A DNA stretch of 64,000 bases from Porphyrobacter sp. AAP82 (GTDB lineage: Bacteria; Pseudomonadota; Alphaproteobacteria; Sphingomonadales; Sphingomonadaceae). Positions 38,675-45,975 of this stretch are shown one piece after another (position 1 is the first letter of the stretch; each line of letters opens with the position of its first letter). The notes under the pieces are model-generated. The model was not told where the DNA came from, did not search any database, and saw only the letters and a list, made by a program, of their open reading frames with translations. Made by a program: the position numbers and the translations under genes. The DNA lies in the NCBI RefSeq assembly GCF_000331285.1, contig NZ_ANFX01000013.1:148581-212580 (forward strand), in the 5' to 3' direction.

Positions 38675-39573
38675 GGCTGAGGCGCAGGCGCTGGCGCTGG
38701 CGCAGGCGCGGGGTCAGTTTCGGCCAGCCCTTCGCGCAGCGCCTTCTCGAAGGCTGCGGGCTGATCGAACATGACGAAGTGGAAGCTGTCCTCGATGACA
38801 GTCAGCCGGAAATCGGGCGTGCCCGCATAGGCGGCGGCGAACAGCGGCTCGACCCGCACGCGCGGCGCATAGATGTTCGCCGCCGCGATCACCCGCACCG
38901 GCACCTTCACTTCCGCAAGGCGCGGGCGCATGTCACTCGTCATCAGCGTATGGATCGCATGGGCAAAGCTCGCGCGGTCGCTGGCGATGCTCCAGTCGGC
39001 GACCTTGCCCTGCCAGGCGGGGTTCCTGACCAGCGACATCACCCCGCGGCGCTGGCCTTCGGCAAAGCTGTCACGGTCCTGCGCTAGGAGGCCGATGCGC
39101 GTGTCCTCGGCGATCCGGCGGGTGCCCGCGACGGTGGCGCCCGGGTTGTAGATCAGCGGGAAGAAGGGCAGCGAATCGACCACCACCACGCGGGTGATCC
39201 GGTCGGGGTGATCCGCGCCCAGCATCAGCCCGAGAAAGCCGCCGAGCGAATGGCCGGCATAGGCGGCGCTGGCGATCTTCTGGCAATCGAGGTGGCGGAT
39301 GATCTCGGCCTTGGTATTCTCGAGCACCCGCGCCGGATCGCCCTGCGCGGGCCGACCCGCGAAGCCTGCGACATGGACGAGATGCAGGCGGTAATCCTTG
39401 GCAAGGCTCTCCTTCACGACCGACCACGTCTCCGGCGAGGAGCCGAGGCCCGGGACCAGCACCAGATCGGGGCCGGTGCCGGTGACTTCGAAGGGCGGGC
39501 AGGGCGCGTCTTCGGCGTGGACGGCAGCGGGCAGCAGCAGCGCGGCAAGCGCGGCGAGAGGCAAGCGTTTCAT
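38671..39573 (-). CDS. Exported alpha/beta hydrolase
   Basis: A 300-residue protein with a signal peptide (PLAALAALLLPAAVHA) and an alpha/beta hydrolase fold: PDLVLVPGLGSSPETW near 35, nucleophile AGHSLGGFLG near 107, and a His in DSFHFVMFDQP near 270. The tail is a PAPA repeat (about 12 residues). It would act in the periplasm on an unknown ester or amide. Its ATG overlaps the XRE regulator stop by 4 bases, tying it to the small operon upstream. Confidence 0.87.
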   Translation of the reverse strand: MKRLPLAALAALLLPAAVHAEDAPCPPFEVTGTGPDLVLVPGLGSSPETWSVVKESLAKDYRLHLVHVAGFAGRPAQGDPARVLENTKAEIIRHLDCQKIASAAYAGHSLGGFLGLMLGADHPDRITRVVVVDSLPFFPLIYNPGATVAGTRRIAEDTRIGLLAQDRDSFAEGQRRGVMSLVRNPAWQGKVADWSIASDRASFAHAIHTLMTSDMRPRLAEVKVPVRVIAAANIYAPRVRVEPLFAAAYAGTPDFRLTVIEDSFHFVMFDQPAAFEKALREGLAETDPAPAPAPAPAPQP

Positions 39574-39773
39574 CGGGGGGTGTCCTCTCTCAGGAAAATG
39601 GCTTCTATCGGCAGGCCGAACACGTCGGCAATGGTGAAGGCGAGCGGGAGCGAGGGGTCATAGCGGCCCTTCTCGATCGCATTGACGCTCTGGCGCGACA
39701 CGCCGAGCCGGTCGGCGAGATCCTGCTGCGACCAGTCGCGCTCTGCCCGCAGCACCTTGAGGCGATTGTTCAT
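39570..39773 (-). CDS. Small XRE-family transcriptional regulator
   Basis: A 67-residue protein made almost wholly of a helix-turn-helix domain (LKVLRAERDWSQQDLADRLGVSRQSVNAIEKGRYDPS), of the compact YozG/Cro type. Paired with a membrane protein immediately upstream with 4-base overlap, as in many two-gene HTH/membrane-protein modules. It likely regulates its own operon. Downstream overlap with an exported hydrolase. Confidence 0.9.
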   Translation of the reverse strand: MNNRLKVLRAERDWSQQDLADRLGVSRQSVNAIEKGRYDPSLPLAFTIADVFGLPIEAIFLREDTPR

Positions 39774-40348
39774 CGCTCGCGCGCCCACATCCACAGCTGC
39801 GCGACGCCGAGGCCGCCCGCCCACACCGGGAGCACCCACCACGCAGGGACATGCGGCGCCAGCTCGAAGGTCTCGAGAAAGCCCCAGAAGATGCCCACCG
39901 CCAGCGTCAGGCCAAGGCTTATCAACGCCGCCTTTACGTTGCGGTACCGCAGGTATTCGTCCGTCTCCTCGATCACATAGCGCGCCATGGCCCAGATCAT
40001 CACGAAGGTCGGCAGGGTCGGCAGCAGGGCGATGGCGAATACCGCGGGCGGGGGTAGTGTCGTACTGTTGAACAGCGCGACGGCAATGCCGAGGCCCAGC
40101 ACATAGCCGAAGGACGCCGCCAGCATCCGGCGATTGTAGCGGATGATCGCCGCATTGGCGCGGCATTTGCGCTCGGTCGAGCGGACCATCGGGATCAGCA
40201 GGCCCATCGCCCCGACGAACAGGATCAGGCCGGTGGTGGTGTCGATCGCTTCGGTGAGTTGCAGAGCGACGATCACAGCCGATGAGGCGAGGTAGAGCGC
40301 CGCATAAACCCAAGCGCTGCGACCGGCAGGTTTGGCCGTATCGTCCAT
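39770..40348 (-). CDS. Multi-spanning membrane protein paired with XRE regulator
   Basis: A 192-residue protein with about five to six hydrophobic helices (VYAALYLASSAVIVALQL, TGLILFVGAMGLLIPMV, ASFGYVLGLGIAVALF, FAIALLPTLPTFVMIWAM, ALISLGLTLAVGIFWGF, WWVLPVWAGGLGVAQLWMW). No enzymatic motif. It overlaps the XRE gene and follows the small membrane protein by 2 bases. The ATG at 40348 follows a plausible spacing to the upstream stop; an ATG 8 codons further up would overlap that gene. Confidence 0.8.
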   Translation of the reverse strand: MDDTAKPAGRSAWVYAALYLASSAVIVALQLTEAIDTTTGLILFVGAMGLLIPMVRSTERKCRANAAIIRYNRRMLAASFGYVLGLGIAVALFNSTTLPPPAVFAIALLPTLPTFVMIWAMARYVIEETDEYLRYRNVKAALISLGLTLAVGIFWGFLETFELAPHVPAWWVLPVWAGGLGVAQLWMWARER

Positions 40349-40350
40349 GC

Positions 40351-40518
40351 TCAGCACGCCCGCCCGGCGCAACCGCGGCGCCCGCGGCTGATGACGAAGG
40401 GCACCACCAACAGCGGCACCATCTGCGCGACGGTGGCAGGCACGACGTCGAACACGGCGAGCAATGCGGTAGCGATGGCAATCGTGGCGACAACCAAGGC
40501 GTAGAGGGTGTTCGACAT
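40351..40518 (-). CDS. Small membrane protein at the head of the XRE operon
   Basis: A 55-residue protein with one or two hydrophobic helices (LYALVVATIAIATALLAVF and VAQMVPLLVVPFVI) and a basic Cys-containing end (RGRRGCAGRAC). The start is the ATG at 40518, because AAGGAG lies 6 bases before it; the ATG at 40536 would place that Shine-Dalgarno inside the coding part. First gene of a leftward operon with a promoter candidate at 40549-40578. Confidence 0.7.
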   Translation of the reverse strand: MSNTLYALVVATIAIATALLAVFDVVPATVAQMVPLLVVPFVISRGRRGCAGRAC

Positions 40519-40548
40519 GGAAAGCTCCTTATTCATAATGGCAAGGTA

Positions 40549-40578
40549 GCTTTACATCTGAGTCGCAAATTTTGTCAA
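40549..40578 (-). promoter_or_regulatory. Candidate sigma-70 promoter of the small membrane protein/XRE operon
   Basis: On the minus strand TTGACA at 40578-40573 is followed after 16 bases by TGTAAA at 40556-40551, and the first ATG with its AAGGAG lies shortly after. It is close to, and diverges from, the promoter of the thr leader. Confidence 0.45.
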
Positions 40579-40601
40579 GGAGGCTTTCCACTCGGCCGCA
40601 G

Positions 40602-40630
40602 GTGACTTTTAACCCTCGCTGGCCTATATA
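40602..40630 (+). promoter_or_regulatory. Candidate promoter of the thr leader and thrS
   Basis: GTGACT (40602-40607, four of six bases of TTGACA) and TATATA (40625-40630) are 17 bases apart. The expected transcription start, 7-8 bases after the -10, falls at or next to the ATG at 40638, so the leader peptide ORF would be translated from a leaderless RNA. No Shine-Dalgarno is visible before that ATG. Confidence 0.5.
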
Positions 40631-40637
40631 TTCCCGC

Positions 40638-40712
40638 ATGGCCATGCTGCTGACCACCAACCGCACCTCCACCACCCGGACTACCATCCGGGGGCGGCGG
40701 CGCGCGCTTTAA
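40638..40712 (+). CDS. Threonine-rich leader peptide upstream of thrS
   Basis: A 24-codon ORF with seven Thr codons; residues 6-16 alone contain seven (TTNRTSTTRTT), six of them ACC. It ends with a TAA 129 bases before thrS. Thr-rich short ORFs are the hallmark of ribosome-mediated attenuation (thrL of the E. coli thr operon), where the ribosome pauses when charged Thr-tRNA is scarce. Its placement before threonyl-tRNA synthetase fits that logic exactly. It is too short for normal gene calling. Basic residues RRR follow the Thr block. Confidence 0.75.
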   Translation: MAMLLTTNRTSTTRTTIRGRRRAL

Positions 40713-40764
40713 GCGAAGCAGCCCGCCGCCCGGGTCGGGGCGGCGCGGTGCTCTCCCCGATCCG
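40692..40764 (+). promoter_or_regulatory. Candidate attenuator hairpins between thr leader and thrS
   Basis: Three pairings compete. GGGCGGCGG (40692-40700, still inside the leader ORF) pairs with CCGCCGCCC (40723-40731). The latter also pairs with GGGCGGCG (40738-40745). Region 40731-40740 pairs over 10 positions with 40755-40764 (CCCCGATCCG, one G-U). The first and third can coexist, the second excludes both, as in a 1:2, 2:3, 3:4 attenuator. No T-run follows the third hairpin, so termination may be Rho-dependent or control may act otherwise. Weaker hairpins lie at 40778-40793 and 40798-40814. Confidence 0.5.
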
Positions 40765-40841
40765 GTAACCCGCTCAACACCGCTCTTCCGGTGCGTGGCC
40801 CTTTGTGGCAGGGCGACCCGCAAACGAGACGGACTGCGAAC

Positions 40842-42851
40842 ATGACCGAACTGCTCAAGATCAGCCTCCCCGATGGCTCGGTGCGCGAAGTGCCGCAGGG
40901 CTCGACCCCGGCGGACATTGCCGCGGCGATCGGCCCCGGCCTCGCCAAGGCGGCGATTGCCGCGCGCGTCGATGGCGAGTTGCGCGATCTCGCGCGGCCT
41001 TTCGAGGGGGACGCCCAGCTCGCGCTTGTCACTGCGCGCGACGAAGCCGATGCGCTCGAACTCGCCCGCCACGATTACGCCCACGTGCTCGCAGAAGCGG
41101 TGCAGGCGCTCTTCCCCGGCACGCAGATCACCTTCGGCCCGGCGACCGACGACGGGTTCTACTATGACGTGAAGGCGCCCGAGAGCCGCGAGCCCTTCGG
41201 CATGGACGATCTCCCGACAATCGAGGAGGAAATGCGCCGCATCATCCGCGCCGACAAGCCGCTGACCCGCGAGATGTGGAGCCGCCAGCAGCTGATCGAC
41301 AAGTGGGAGGCCGAGGGCGAGACCTTCAAGGCCGAATGGGCCAAGGAACTGCCCGAGGGCGAGGAGCTGACGGTCTACTGGAGCGGCCCCCCTCGCCAAG
41401 AAAACTCCTGGCTCGACATGTGCCGCGGGCCGCACCTGCCTTCGACGGGGAAACTCGATCCCGACGCCTTCAAGCTCATGCGCGTCGCGGGCGCTTATTG
41501 GCGCGGCGATCAGAACAATGCGCAGCTGACCCGCATCTACGGCACCGGCTGGCTCAACAAGAAGCAGCTTCAGGCGCACCTCACGCGCCTCGAAGAGGCC
41601 GCCAAGCGCGATCACCGCAAGCTGGGGCGCGAGATGGACCTGTTCCATTTGCAGGAAGAGGCGCACGGGAGCGTCTTCTGGCACCCCAAGGGCTACCGCA
41701 TCTGGCGCGAGCTCGAAAGCTACATGCGCCGCAAGATGGACGGCGGCGGCTATCGCGAGATCAAGACCCCGCAGCTCATGGACGTGCGCCAGTGGACGCA
41801 ATCCGGCCACTGGGGGAAGTATGCGCAGAACATGTTCGCCGTCCCCGATATCGTGCCGGACGTCGATGAAGAATCGGGCGTCGCCTCCCCCAAGGTCGCC
41901 GATGACGCCGCGTGGATGGCGATCAAGCCGATGAACTGCCCGGCGCACGTGATGGTCTTCAAGCAGGGCATCACCTCCTACCGCGACCTCCCCATCCGCC
42001 TCGGCGAAATGGGCTGCTGCCACCGCAACGAGCCCCACGGTGCGCTCCACGGGCTGATGCGGGTGCGCCAGTTCACGCAGGACGACGCGCATATCTTCTG
42101 CACCGAGGCTCAGGTGGTCGGCGAGGTGCAGGCCTTCATCGCGCTCGCCGATTCGGTCTACCGCGACTTCGGCTTCACCTATGACATCAAGCTCGCCCTG
42201 CGCCCCGAAAAGCGCTTCGGCAGCGAGGCGGATTGGGACAAGGCCGAACAGGAATTGCGCGACGCTTTGACGGCCAATGGCCTCGAATGGGAGGAACTCC
42301 CCGGCGAGGGCGCGTTCTATGCCCCCAAGCTCGAATGGCACCTCACCGACGCGATCGGGCGCACCTGGCAGGTCGGCACCATCCAGTCGGACCGCGTGCT
42401 GCCCGAAAGGCTCGATGCGCATTACATCGGCGAGGATGGCGAAAAGCACCGCCCAGTGATGCTCCACCGCGCGATCTTCGGTTCCTACGAACGATTCATC
42501 GGCATCCTGATCGAGCACTTCGCCGGCAAGCTGCCGACCTGGCTCGCGCCGGTGCAGGCGGTGGTGGCGACCATCGTTTCTGACGCCGATCCCTACGCCG
42601 ATGACATGGCGAACCAACTGCGCGCCGCCGGCATCCGCGTGGAGACCGACACCCGCAACGAGAAGATCAACTACAAGGTCCGCGAACACTCGCTTGCCAA
42701 GGTCCCGCACCTCTTGGTGGTGGGCAAGCGCGAGGCCGAGGAAGGCACCGTCGCGGTCCGCACGCTGGGCGCCGAGCACCAGAAGGTGATGCCCCTCGCC
42801 GAGGCGATCGCGATGCTCAAGGCCGAGGGCACCCCGCCCGACATCGCCTGA
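40842..42851 (+). CDS. thrS: Threonyl-tRNA synthetase
   Basis: A 669-residue class II synthetase charging tRNA-Thr. Order: TGS domain ([20 protein letters not shown]), the editing/SAD domain ([15 protein letters not shown] near 85 with the H-x-x-x-H-like pattern, [19 protein letters not shown] near 193), catalytic core from about 260 ([29 protein letters not shown] near 366 with the zinc Cys, RMGEMG-like motif 2, then [26 protein letters not shown] stretch near 525) and the anticodon-binding domain. A leader peptide and hairpins upstream suggest attenuation. No infC follows; small membrane proteins do. Confidence 0.98.
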   Translation: MTELLKISLPDGSVREVPQGSTPADIAAAIGPGLAKAAIAARVDGELRDLARPFEGDAQLALVTARDEADALELARHDYAHVLAEAVQALFPGTQITFGPATDDGFYYDVKAPESREPFGMDDLPTIEEEMRRIIRADKPLTREMWSRQQLIDKWEAEGETFKAEWAKELPEGEELTVYWSGPPRQENSWLDMCRGPHLPSTGKLDPDAFKLMRVAGAYWRGDQNNAQLTRIYGTGWLNKKQLQAHLTRLEEAAKRDHRKLGREMDLFHLQEEAHGSVFWHPKGYRIWRELESYMRRKMDGGGYREIKTPQLMDVRQWTQSGHWGKYAQNMFAVPDIVPDVDEESGVASPKVADDAAWMAIKPMNCPAHVMVFKQGITSYRDLPIRLGEMGCCHRNEPHGALHGLMRVRQFTQDDAHIFCTEAQVVGEVQAFIALADSVYRDFGFTYDIKLALRPEKRFGSEADWDKAEQELRDALTANGLEWEELPGEGAFYAPKLEWHLTDAIGRTWQVGTIQSDRVLPERLDAHYIGEDGEKHRPVMLHRAIFGSYERFIGILIEHFAGKLPTWLAPVQAVVATIVSDADPYADDMANQLRAAGIRVETDTRNEKINYKVREHSLAKVPHLLVVGKREAEEGTVAVRTLGAEHQKVMPLAEAIAMLKAEGTPPDIA

Positions 42852-42862
42852 CGGCGCGACCG

Positions 42863-43213
42863 ATGGCGAACATGATCTCCCTCTCGCTGCTGCTCAACAT
42901 CGCGGTGCTGGTGCCGGTGACGGGGAGCATCATGGCGAACGCGGTGTGGGTCGAGGCGGCCTATGGCCCGCCCAGCCCCGCGCGTGGCATCCTGCTGGCG
43001 GTCTATCTTGCGATCCTGGCGGGATCGGCGGCGCTGCTGTGGAAGCCGCTGCCGCAGATGGTCGCCGCGCTGCTGCTGGTGCAGATCCTCTACAAGCTGC
43101 TGACCCCCTTCACCGTCGGCACGCTCGCCAATCCGGTGGTCTTGAGCAACCTCGCCATCGCCGCCTTCCATGCGGTGACGGTGACGCTGATCTTCAAGAG
43201 CGCCGCGCCCTAG
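42863..43213 (+). CDS. Small four-helix membrane protein
   Basis: A 116-residue membrane protein with about four helices (ISLSLLLNIAVLVPVTGSI, GILLAVYLAILAGSAALLW, MVAALLLVQILYKLLTPF, SNLAIAAFHAVTVTLIF). No recognised family or catalytic residue. It follows thrS by 11 bases and abuts the TauE/SafE gene, so the three may be co-transcribed. Function unknown. Confidence 0.7.
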   Translation: MANMISLSLLLNIAVLVPVTGSIMANAVWVEAAYGPPSPARGILLAVYLAILAGSAALLWKPLPQMVAALLLVQILYKLLTPFTVGTLANPVVLSNLAIAAFHAVTVTLIFKSAAP

Positions 43214-43957
43214 ATGGAGGTCTTCGGGGGCTTCACCGCGCTGCAAGTCGGCGTCGCGCTGGCGGCAGCGCTCGGTTCGGCCTTCGTGCGGGGGCTGACC
43301 GGGTTCGGCATGGCGATCCTGCTGGTGCCGGTGCTGGCCCTCGCGCTGCCTCCGGTCGAGGCGGTGGTGCTGACCAATGCCCTGTCGCTGATGATCGGCG
43401 CGACCGAGATCCGCAGCCTCGTGCGCGATGCCGAGACGAGCGCCTGGGTGATCGGGGCACTGGTGGTGGTGACGACCCCGCTCGGGCTCTATGCCCTGGC
43501 GCTGACCGGACGGGACGTGGCGCGGCTCGCCATCGCGCTGATCGCGCTGTCGGCCTTCATCGCAATCCTGCTCCCCCGCCGCCGAAGCGCCCAGCCGGGG
43601 CGCGCGGTGACGGGTTTCGTCGGCATGTTGAGCGGGCTGATGACGGGCTATGCCGGGATGCTCGGGCCGCCGGTGGTGCCCTATTATGCGGGCCGCGACC
43701 TGCCGCGCAGCATCGCCAAGGCCTCGATGCAGCTGATCTTCACCATCGCCGCCACGACGGGCCTCGCGACGGCGACAGGGCTCGGCATCCTCAGGCTCGA
43801 GCTGTTGCTGTTTGCGGTGCTGATGCTGCCGGTGATCATCATGGGCAACCGGCTGGGGGCGCGGGTGTCGGGGACGATAAGCGATCCCGTCTGGCGCGGA
43901 ACCGTCGGCGTCGTGCTGGGCGGGGCGGCGGTGGCCGCCCTCGCCCGGTTGATTTAG
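43214..43957 (+). CDS. TauE/SafE family permease
   Basis: A 247-residue integral membrane protein with about eight helices. The TauE/SafE signature is visible in two halves: FVRGLTGFGMAILLVPVLALALPP near 25-48 and GLMTGYAGMLGPPVVPYYAGR near 138-160, both with the Gly-x-Gly-x-P pattern. Members are proposed exporters of sulfite or organosulfonates, but the family is broad, and no taurine gene is nearby. The ATG begins right after the preceding stop. The end overlaps the convergent DUF1223 stop by 4 bases. Confidence 0.88.
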   Translation: MEVFGGFTALQVGVALAAALGSAFVRGLTGFGMAILLVPVLALALPPVEAVVLTNALSLMIGATEIRSLVRDAETSAWVIGALVVVTTPLGLYALALTGRDVARLAIALIALSAFIAILLPRRRSAQPGRAVTGFVGMLSGLMTGYAGMLGPPVVPYYAGRDLPRSIAKASMQLIFTIAATTGLATATGLGILRLELLLFAVLMLPVIIMGNRLGARVSGTISDPVWRGTVGVVLGGAAVAALARLI

Positions 43958-44724
43958 GACACCCAGCGCGCCGCGAGCACCTGCCCGCCGCCCGGCTGGC
44001 GCAGCACCAGCGCATAGCGATCCGCGCCGGGCACCTTGAGCTGGCTCGCGGCGAGCGTCACGCTCGCCTTGCCGCCGGCCCAGTCGGCGAGTTTGCGTTC
44101 CGCGCGCAGCACGTTGGGATAGGTGACCGTGCGCCCGCCGTTCTCGCCGCTGCCGATCCCGACCGCGACGCGCCGGGTGACGGCGACCAGCACAAGTTCG
44201 GCCTTGCCTTTGCCGGTGCCCGAAAGCGCCACGGCATAGCCCCCGCCCGCGCCCGGGGTGACGCGGATCGCGGCATTGCTCTTGCCTCCATATTGCGCGA
44301 CGCCCGGCGCGGCCTCGGAGCCGTGCGAGCCGACCAGCCCGTAGCTTCCGTTCACCACCAGCTGCGGGGTATAGACCCCGTTGCGGCCCGCAAGGCCCCG
44401 GCGCGCGTAATCCTGCTGGAGCGCGGTATTGCTCTTTCTGCCGAGCGTGTCCTTCCACCCGAGCCGGTCCCAATAGGTCACATTACGCGAGATCACGACG
44501 AGCCCGGGATTGGGGCTGAGCTTCTCGGCGAGGGCATCGGCGGGCGGGCAGGAAGAACAGCCCTGGCTGGTGAACAGCTCGAGCAGCACCGGTTCGCCCG
44601 CAACCGCAACAGCGGGAGCCCTGGCAGGGGCGGCTGACGGCGCGCCCTGCGGCAGGCCAAGCGTGGCAGCGCCGAGCACGGCGACGACACCGAGCGAAAG
44701 GAACAGGGGGCGGCTGAAAGTCAT
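43954..44724 (-). CDS. Exported DUF1223 thioredoxin-like protein
   Basis: A 256-residue protein with an N-terminal signal (LFLSLGVVAVLGAATLG), then the DUF1223 domain: VLLELFTSQGCSSCPPADALAEKL near 46-69 with a CSSC active-site-like CxxC, VTYWDRLGWKDTLG near 82 and YTPQLVVNGSYGLVGS near 118. The family is thioredoxin-like and secreted, role unknown; the CxxC suggests a redox function in the periplasm. Its start lies 70 bases from the 15-base tandem repeat. Confidence 0.9.
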   Translation of the reverse strand: MTFSRPLFLSLGVVAVLGAATLGLPQGAPSAAPARAPAVAVAGEPVLLELFTSQGCSSCPPADALAEKLSPNPGLVVISRNVTYWDRLGWKDTLGRKSNTALQQDYARRGLAGRNGVYTPQLVVNGSYGLVGSHGSEAAPGVAQYGGKSNAAIRVTPGAGGGYAVALSGTGKGKAELVLVAVTRRVAVGIGSGENGGRTVTYPNVLRAERKLADWAGGKASVTLAASQLKVPGADRYALVLRQPGGGQVLAARWVS

Positions 44725-44794
44725 GGGGTCATCCTCGAATCAGGCGATCGAGGATGCTTTCGCGTTCTACCGGCGTCCGGTTACGCGGCCGCAA

Positions 44795-44836
44795 AAATCA
44801 GAACGGCCCAAATCAGAACCGCCCAAATCAGAACGG
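44795..44836. repeat. 15-base tandem repeat, 2.8 copies
   Basis: The unit AAATCAGAAC(G/C)GCCC occurs at 44795-44809, 44810-44824 and, as 12 bases, at 44825-44836. It lies between the start of the DUF1223 gene and the small ORF whose TGA stop is formed by the last copy. It could be a set of regulatory half-sites or polymerase slippage. Confidence 0.7.
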
Positions 44837-44956
44837 AAGCGCGCGCCCCGCAAGAACCAGCGACAGGGCGCAGCCGAGCACGATCAGCTGGCGCGCGAAC
44901 TCCACCGGATCGAGGCGGCTGGCGGCAGCGAACGGAAGGGCAAGAGCGCGGGACAT
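44828..44956 (-). CDS. Possible small membrane protein
   Basis: A 42-codon ORF starting MSRALALPFAAASRLDPV and ending with a hydrophobic helix (LIVLGCALSLVLAGRALPF). Its shape, a short amphipathic start plus one helix, is seen in other small sphingomonad membrane proteins. Its stop is in the third repeat copy, an alternative frame reads through the repeat as VLIWA units, so support is modest. Confidence 0.4.
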   Translation of the reverse strand: MSRALALPFAAASRLDPVEFARQLIVLGCALSLVLAGRALPF

Positions 44957-44990
44957 GCGCACACTCTCGGCGCAAATCCCTAACGAAGCG

Positions 44991-45968
44991 TTAATTCGTC
45001 GGCATCTGCTGGCTGGCGCAGTGGAAGCCCCCGCCGCCGGCGAGCACGGCATCGCCCGGCAGGCCGATCGTGTCGCGGTCGGGGAACAGCGCGGCGATCG
45101 CGGCGATACCGTCGGCGTCGTGGGGCGAGCCGAAGGTCGGGACCACCACGAGGTGCGAGGTGATCGCGAAATTGACGTAGCTGGCAGGCTCGATGCGTCC
45201 GTCGCGCTCGATTCGCCCGGGCGAGGGGATGCGCACCACCTCGACCCCGGCGTCAGCTGCGCGCGCGGCGGCATCGGCGTAGATCGCGGCATTGGGATCG
45301 TCCCTGCCGGTCGGCTCGGGGACCACGAGGCGATTGGGGGCGACGAAGCGCGCAAGGTTGTCGACATGCCCGTCGGTGTGGTCGTTGATCAGGCCATCGC
45401 CCAGCAACAGCACGCGGGTAAAGCCGAGATGTTCTGCAAGCTGCGCTTCGATCTCCGCGCGGCCCATGTGCGGGTTGCGGTTGGGGTTGAGCAGGCACTG
45501 CTCGGTGGTCGCCACCAGCCCGGTGCCGTCCCCGTCGACCGCGCCGCCTTCGAGGATCATCGGGGTATGGGTGACGGGGAGCCCCGCATCGCGCGCCAGT
45601 TCCGCGCCGATCTCCATGTCGCCCGGCATCAGATATTTGCCGCCCCATCCGTTGAAACCGAAGCGCCGCGCGATGCGGGTCGCCCCGTCCGAGACCACCA
45701 GCGGACCGGTGTCGCGCAGCCACACGTCGCCGTAGACGCGGGTGTCGAGCGTCACCTTGCCGCTCACCAGCGCGCGGGCGCGGGCCGCGTTGGCCGCGTC
45801 GCGCACCAGCAGGCGCACTTCCTGCCCGCTCTCGGCGACGGCGCTGGCGAAGGCCGCCATCTGCTCCTGCGCAGGTTCGAGCCAGCCGGGCCATTCCTCG
45901 GCGAGGTGCGGGAAGCCGATCCACAGCCAGTCCTGCGGGGCCCATTCGGGGGGCATGAGCATGGTCAT
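44991..45968 (-). CDS. aguA: Agmatine deiminase family protein
   Basis: A 325-residue amidinotransferase-fold hydrolase. Conserved segments: PPEWAPQDWLWIGFPH at the start, YGDVWLRDTGP near 80, RFGFNGWGGKY near 102, MILEGGAVDGDGTG near 136, NDHTDGHVDNLARFVAPN near 196 and the C-terminal catalytic GGGFHCASQQMP (Cys). It converts agmatine to N-carbamoylputrescine, a polyamine route; peptidyl-arginine deiminase-like variants share the fold. It follows the M28 peptidase gene by 7 bases. Confidence 0.94.
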   Translation of the reverse strand: MTMLMPPEWAPQDWLWIGFPHLAEEWPGWLEPAQEQMAAFASAVAESGQEVRLLVRDAANAARARALVSGKVTLDTRVYGDVWLRDTGPLVVSDGATRIARRFGFNGWGGKYLMPGDMEIGAELARDAGLPVTHTPMILEGGAVDGDGTGLVATTEQCLLNPNRNPHMGRAEIEAQLAEHLGFTRVLLLGDGLINDHTDGHVDNLARFVAPNRLVVPEPTGRDDPNAAIYADAAARAADAGVEVVRIPSPGRIERDGRIEPASYVNFAITSHLVVVPTFGSPHDADGIAAIAALFPDRDTIGLPGDAVLAGGGGFHCASQQMPTN

Positions 45969-45975
45969 GAGGTGG

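Noticed and set aside
40519..40536. Upstream ATG (40536) as start of the small membrane protein
   Set aside because: The AAGGAG at proper distance serves the ATG at 40518, so the earlier ATG is unlikely to be used.
40755..40790. Intrinsic terminator in the thrS leader
   Set aside because: The 10-bp hairpin at 40731-40764 is real but is followed by GTAACCC, not a T-run, so I do not call it an intrinsic terminator.
44781..44975. Alternative minus-strand ORF reading VLIWA repeats through the tandem repeat
   Set aside because: Composition is Arg/Cys-rich and unlike real small proteins; the 44828-44956 frame is more convincing.
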